Positions 14,966-16,462 of a DNA stretch of 16,462 nucleotides are shown one piece after another. Below the pieces are notes generated by a model. It was not told the origin of the DNA. It saw nothing but the letters and a program-made list of their open reading frames with translations, and searched no databases. The stretch is from the NCBI GenBank assembly GCA_900551235.1, contig URUU01000046.1, forward strand, positions 1-16,462, given 5' to 3'. Source of the DNA: an uncultured Lachnospiraceae bacterium. Its GTDB lineage: Bacteria; Bacillota; Clostridia; Lachnospirales; Lachnospiraceae. Position numbers and translations under genes: made by a program. Position 1 is the stretch's first letter; the number at the start of each line of letters is the position of its first letter.

Positions 14966-15805
14966 CTACACACCATAGCTGAAGTTGTCGATCAGTCTTG
15001 TTTTTCCGATATAGACTGCCATCGCAACCAGCACATCCCGATCTGCCTTTTCTGCCGGCTGCATCGTAAGTGCATCTACCATCATCACATAATCAATACG
15101 TGCCAGCGGTTCTGCCTCAATGATCGCTTTCATCGGATTCAGCACCTCTTTTGCATCTGCTCCTTTGTAAATCACTTCTTTTCCGGCTTTTACTGCTCTT
15201 GAAAGGCAAAGAGCCGCTCTTCTCTCTTCCTCATTTAAGTAAGTGTTCCGGGAAGATTTTGCCAGTCCGTCTTCTTCACGGACGATCGGACAGCCGACAA
15301 TCTCAATATCAAAATTCAGATCTTCTGCCATTTTGCGGATGATCGCGAGCTGCTGTGCATCTTTTTCCCCAAAATAAGCACGATCCGGTCCTACAATGTG
15401 GAACAGTTTTGTTACAACTGTACACACGCCCTTGAAATGGATCGGTCTTGTTTTTCCGCAAAGTGTTTCTGATAAGGTGTCGATACTTACAAAGGCATGC
15501 GGATCATGATACATATCTTCCGGAGACGGTGCAAAGATCAGGTCTGCTCCAAGACTTTCACAAAGCACGCTGTCCCTCTCGAAATCTCTGGGATATGCCT
15601 CTAAATCTTCGTTCGGGCCGAACTGCGTCGGATTTACAAAATCTGAAACTACTACGATATCATTCTGCTCTCTGCATTTACGTATCAGACTTGCGTGTCC
15701 TTCATGAAGAAATCCCATGGTCGGTACCAGTCCGATGGTCTTTCCTTCTTTTTTCCATTGTTTTACCTGTCTTCTTGTCTCCCCGACTGTTTTTGTTACC
15801 TGCAT
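14966..15805 (-). CDS. panC: Pantothenate synthetase (pantoate--beta-alanine ligase)
   Basis: A 279-residue enzyme that joins pantoate and beta-alanine with ATP to give pantothenate, the precursor of coenzyme A. The signature PTMGFLHEGHASL (28-40) carries the HxGH-type nucleotide motif, and the conserved DFVNPTQFGPNEDL, YFGEKDAQQL and KSSRNTYL blocks follow. GAGGAG lies about 9 bases before the ATG. panD lies upstream on the same strand across a 130-base gap, and the BASS transporter follows after 3 bases. No panB or panE is in the window. Confidence 0.97.
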   Translation of the reverse strand: MQVTKTVGETRRQVKQWKKEGKTIGLVPTMGFLHEGHASLIRKCREQNDIVVVSDFVNPTQFGPNEDLEAYPRDFERDSVLCESLGADLIFAPSPEDMYHDPHAFVSIDTLSETLCGKTRPIHFKGVCTVVTKLFHIVGPDRAYFGEKDAQQLAIIRKMAEDLNFDIEIVGCPIVREEDGLAKSSRNTYLNEEERRAALCLSRAVKAGKEVIYKGADAKEVLNPMKAIIEAEPLARIDYVMMVDALTMQPAEKADRDVLVAMAVYIGKTRLIDNFSYGV

Positions 15806-15872
15806 TTTGTTTCTCTCCTCTTTTTATAGATTACGAGATAGCCTCTGAACTGAATTTCAAAAAATCATGCCA

Positions 15873-15929
15873 TATCAGATGCAGAATCGCGTCCTGTCAC
15901 GGTTACAACCCTGCTGCTCACATCTGATA
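15873..15929 (-). repeat. Inverted repeat (9-bp arms) between panD and panC
   Basis: TATCAGATG (15873-15881) and CATCTGATA (15921-15929) are perfect reverse complements, separated by 39 bases that contain a smaller GGTT..AACC pair. It lies directly after the panD stop and before the panC ribosome binding site. No T tract follows, so an intercistronic stem affecting mRNA processing or stability is more likely than a terminator. Confidence 0.4.
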
Positions 15930-15935
15930 CTGATT

Positions 15936-16319
15936 TCAACCCAACTGTCCATGTTTTTCGTAACATGAGATTCTGCTGATCCTGTTTTTCTCATCCACAA
16001 ATACAACAGATGGTTTATGGCTTTTTGCCTCTTCCGGTTCATACTGACCATAAGCCATGATAATGATCTTGTCCCCTGTACTGACACAGCGTGCCGCTGC
16101 ACCATTTAAACAGATCATGCCGCTTCCGCGTTCCCCGCAGATTGTATATGTTTCAAACCGGCTTCCATTATCCACATCCACGATCTGCACCTTTTCATAT
16201 TCTAAAATGCCTGCTGCATCCAGAAGTTCTTCGTCCACGGTAATACTTCCCACATAATCCAGTTCCGCCTGTACAACGGTTGCCCGGTGAATCTTACCTT
16301 TTAACATTTCTACTGTCAT
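15936..16319 (-). CDS. panD: Aspartate 1-decarboxylase
   Basis: A 127-residue pyruvoyl enzyme that makes beta-alanine from aspartate for pantothenate. Self-cleavage between Gly24 and Ser25 in DYVGSITVD creates the pyruvoyl group; further family blocks are GERGSGMICLNGAAAR and GDKIIIMAYG. Length is normal for the family. AAAGGAA lies 8 bases upstream of the ATG at 16319. It is the first visible gene of the pan cluster and follows a structured tandem leader (16351-16462), which probably regulates it. Confidence 0.97.
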   Translation of the reverse strand: MTVEMLKGKIHRATVVQAELDYVGSITVDEELLDAAGILEYEKVQIVDVDNGSRFETYTICGERGSGMICLNGAAARCVSTGDKIIIMAYGQYEPEEAKSHKPSVVFVDEKNRISRISCYEKHGQLG

Positions 16320-16350
16320 TTCTAATTCCTTTCTATATTCACAGAGAAAT

Positions 16351-16462
16351 CAAGTCGAACACACATGAGACCTGGCACATGATTTGGTCAGCTCTGCTGA
16401 TAACGATTTTCAAGTCGAACGCACGTGAGACTTGGCACGCGATTCTGGTCAGCTTTGCTGAC
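16351..16462 (-). promoter_or_regulatory. Tandem structured leader repeats upstream of panD (candidate pan-motif RNA)
   Basis: Two copies of about 52 bases (16351-16401 and 16411-16462, period 60) lie in the probable 5' leader of panD; the second copy touches the window edge. Read on the minus strand, each copy has a small hairpin TCAGC-3 bases-GCTGA, then arms CGCGTG/CATGTG, CAAGTC/CAGGTC, CACGTG/CATGTG, GACTTG in the order a, b, a', b'. Most copy-to-copy differences are transitions that keep a:a' or b:b' paired through G-U or A-U exchange, the mark of an RNA structure. Position and tandem form agree with the known pan motif found before pan genes, but I could not compare it with the consensus, so a different RNA is possible. 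Confidence 0.6.

Noticed and set aside
16351..16462. CRISPR repeats
   Set aside because: Only two copies with an approximately 9-base gap and structure-preserving differences, placed in a gene leader; no spacers of uniform length and no cas gene.

Overview
The window reads as a chromosomal piece of an anaerobic, spore-forming Firmicute of the class Clostridia, most likely a Lachnospiraceae gut bacterium. Reasons: a YyaC-family spore protein, a clostridial-type fused flavodiiron protein, a 'GGNGT' 6-phosphofructokinase, the dnaX-ybaB-recR cluster, strong AGGAGG ribosome binding sites and moderate GC. No insertion sequence, phage, CRISPR array, tRNA or rRNA is visible. Almost all genes are on the minus strand; only the yyaC-like gene and a Crp/Fnr regulator are on the plus strand.

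Layout from left to right. (1) 49-1624: a surface lipoprotein gene with a predicted beta-helix/adhesin-like part, broken by two single-base losses. (2) 1769-4323: a threonine-aldolase-like PLP enzyme, a possible 44-residue ORF, and a single-pass membrane protein with a C-terminal LysM domain. (3) 4516-5067: a divergent YyaC-family spore gene with a candidate sigma-F promoter. (4) 5084-8833: recR, ybaB, dnaX and pfkA. pfkA has its own consensus-like promoter, overlapped by a 10-14 bp inverted repeat. (5) 8952-11501: a large flavodiiron-rubredoxin-NADH oxidoreductase fusion (class F type). It is divergent from a Crp/Fnr-family regulator at 11695-12393, and a perfect 16-bp palindrome lies between them. 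(6) 12329-16319: on the minus strand panD, panC, a BASS-family transporter, an O-acetylhomoserine sulfhydrylase and a small conserved-looking protein. A tandem pair of structured repeats lies in the panD leader and runs off the right edge.

How the parts fit together: dnaX, ybaB and recR serve DNA replication and repair. The flavodiiron fusion and its divergent regulator look like an O2/NO detoxification unit. panD and panC make beta-alanine and pantothenate, and the adjacent BASS transporter plausibly supplies a pantoate-type precursor, because no panB or panE is in the window. The most interesting unexplained signal is the tandem approximately 52-nt repeat before panD (16351-16462). Its two copies differ almost only by transitions that keep two interleaved helices paired, so it is probably a cis-regulatory RNA, possibly the known pan motif. 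Other notable points are the operator-like repeat over the pfkA start site, an intrinsic terminator for the minus-strand operon embedded in the regulator's coding sequence, and the unusual active site of the phosphofructokinase.
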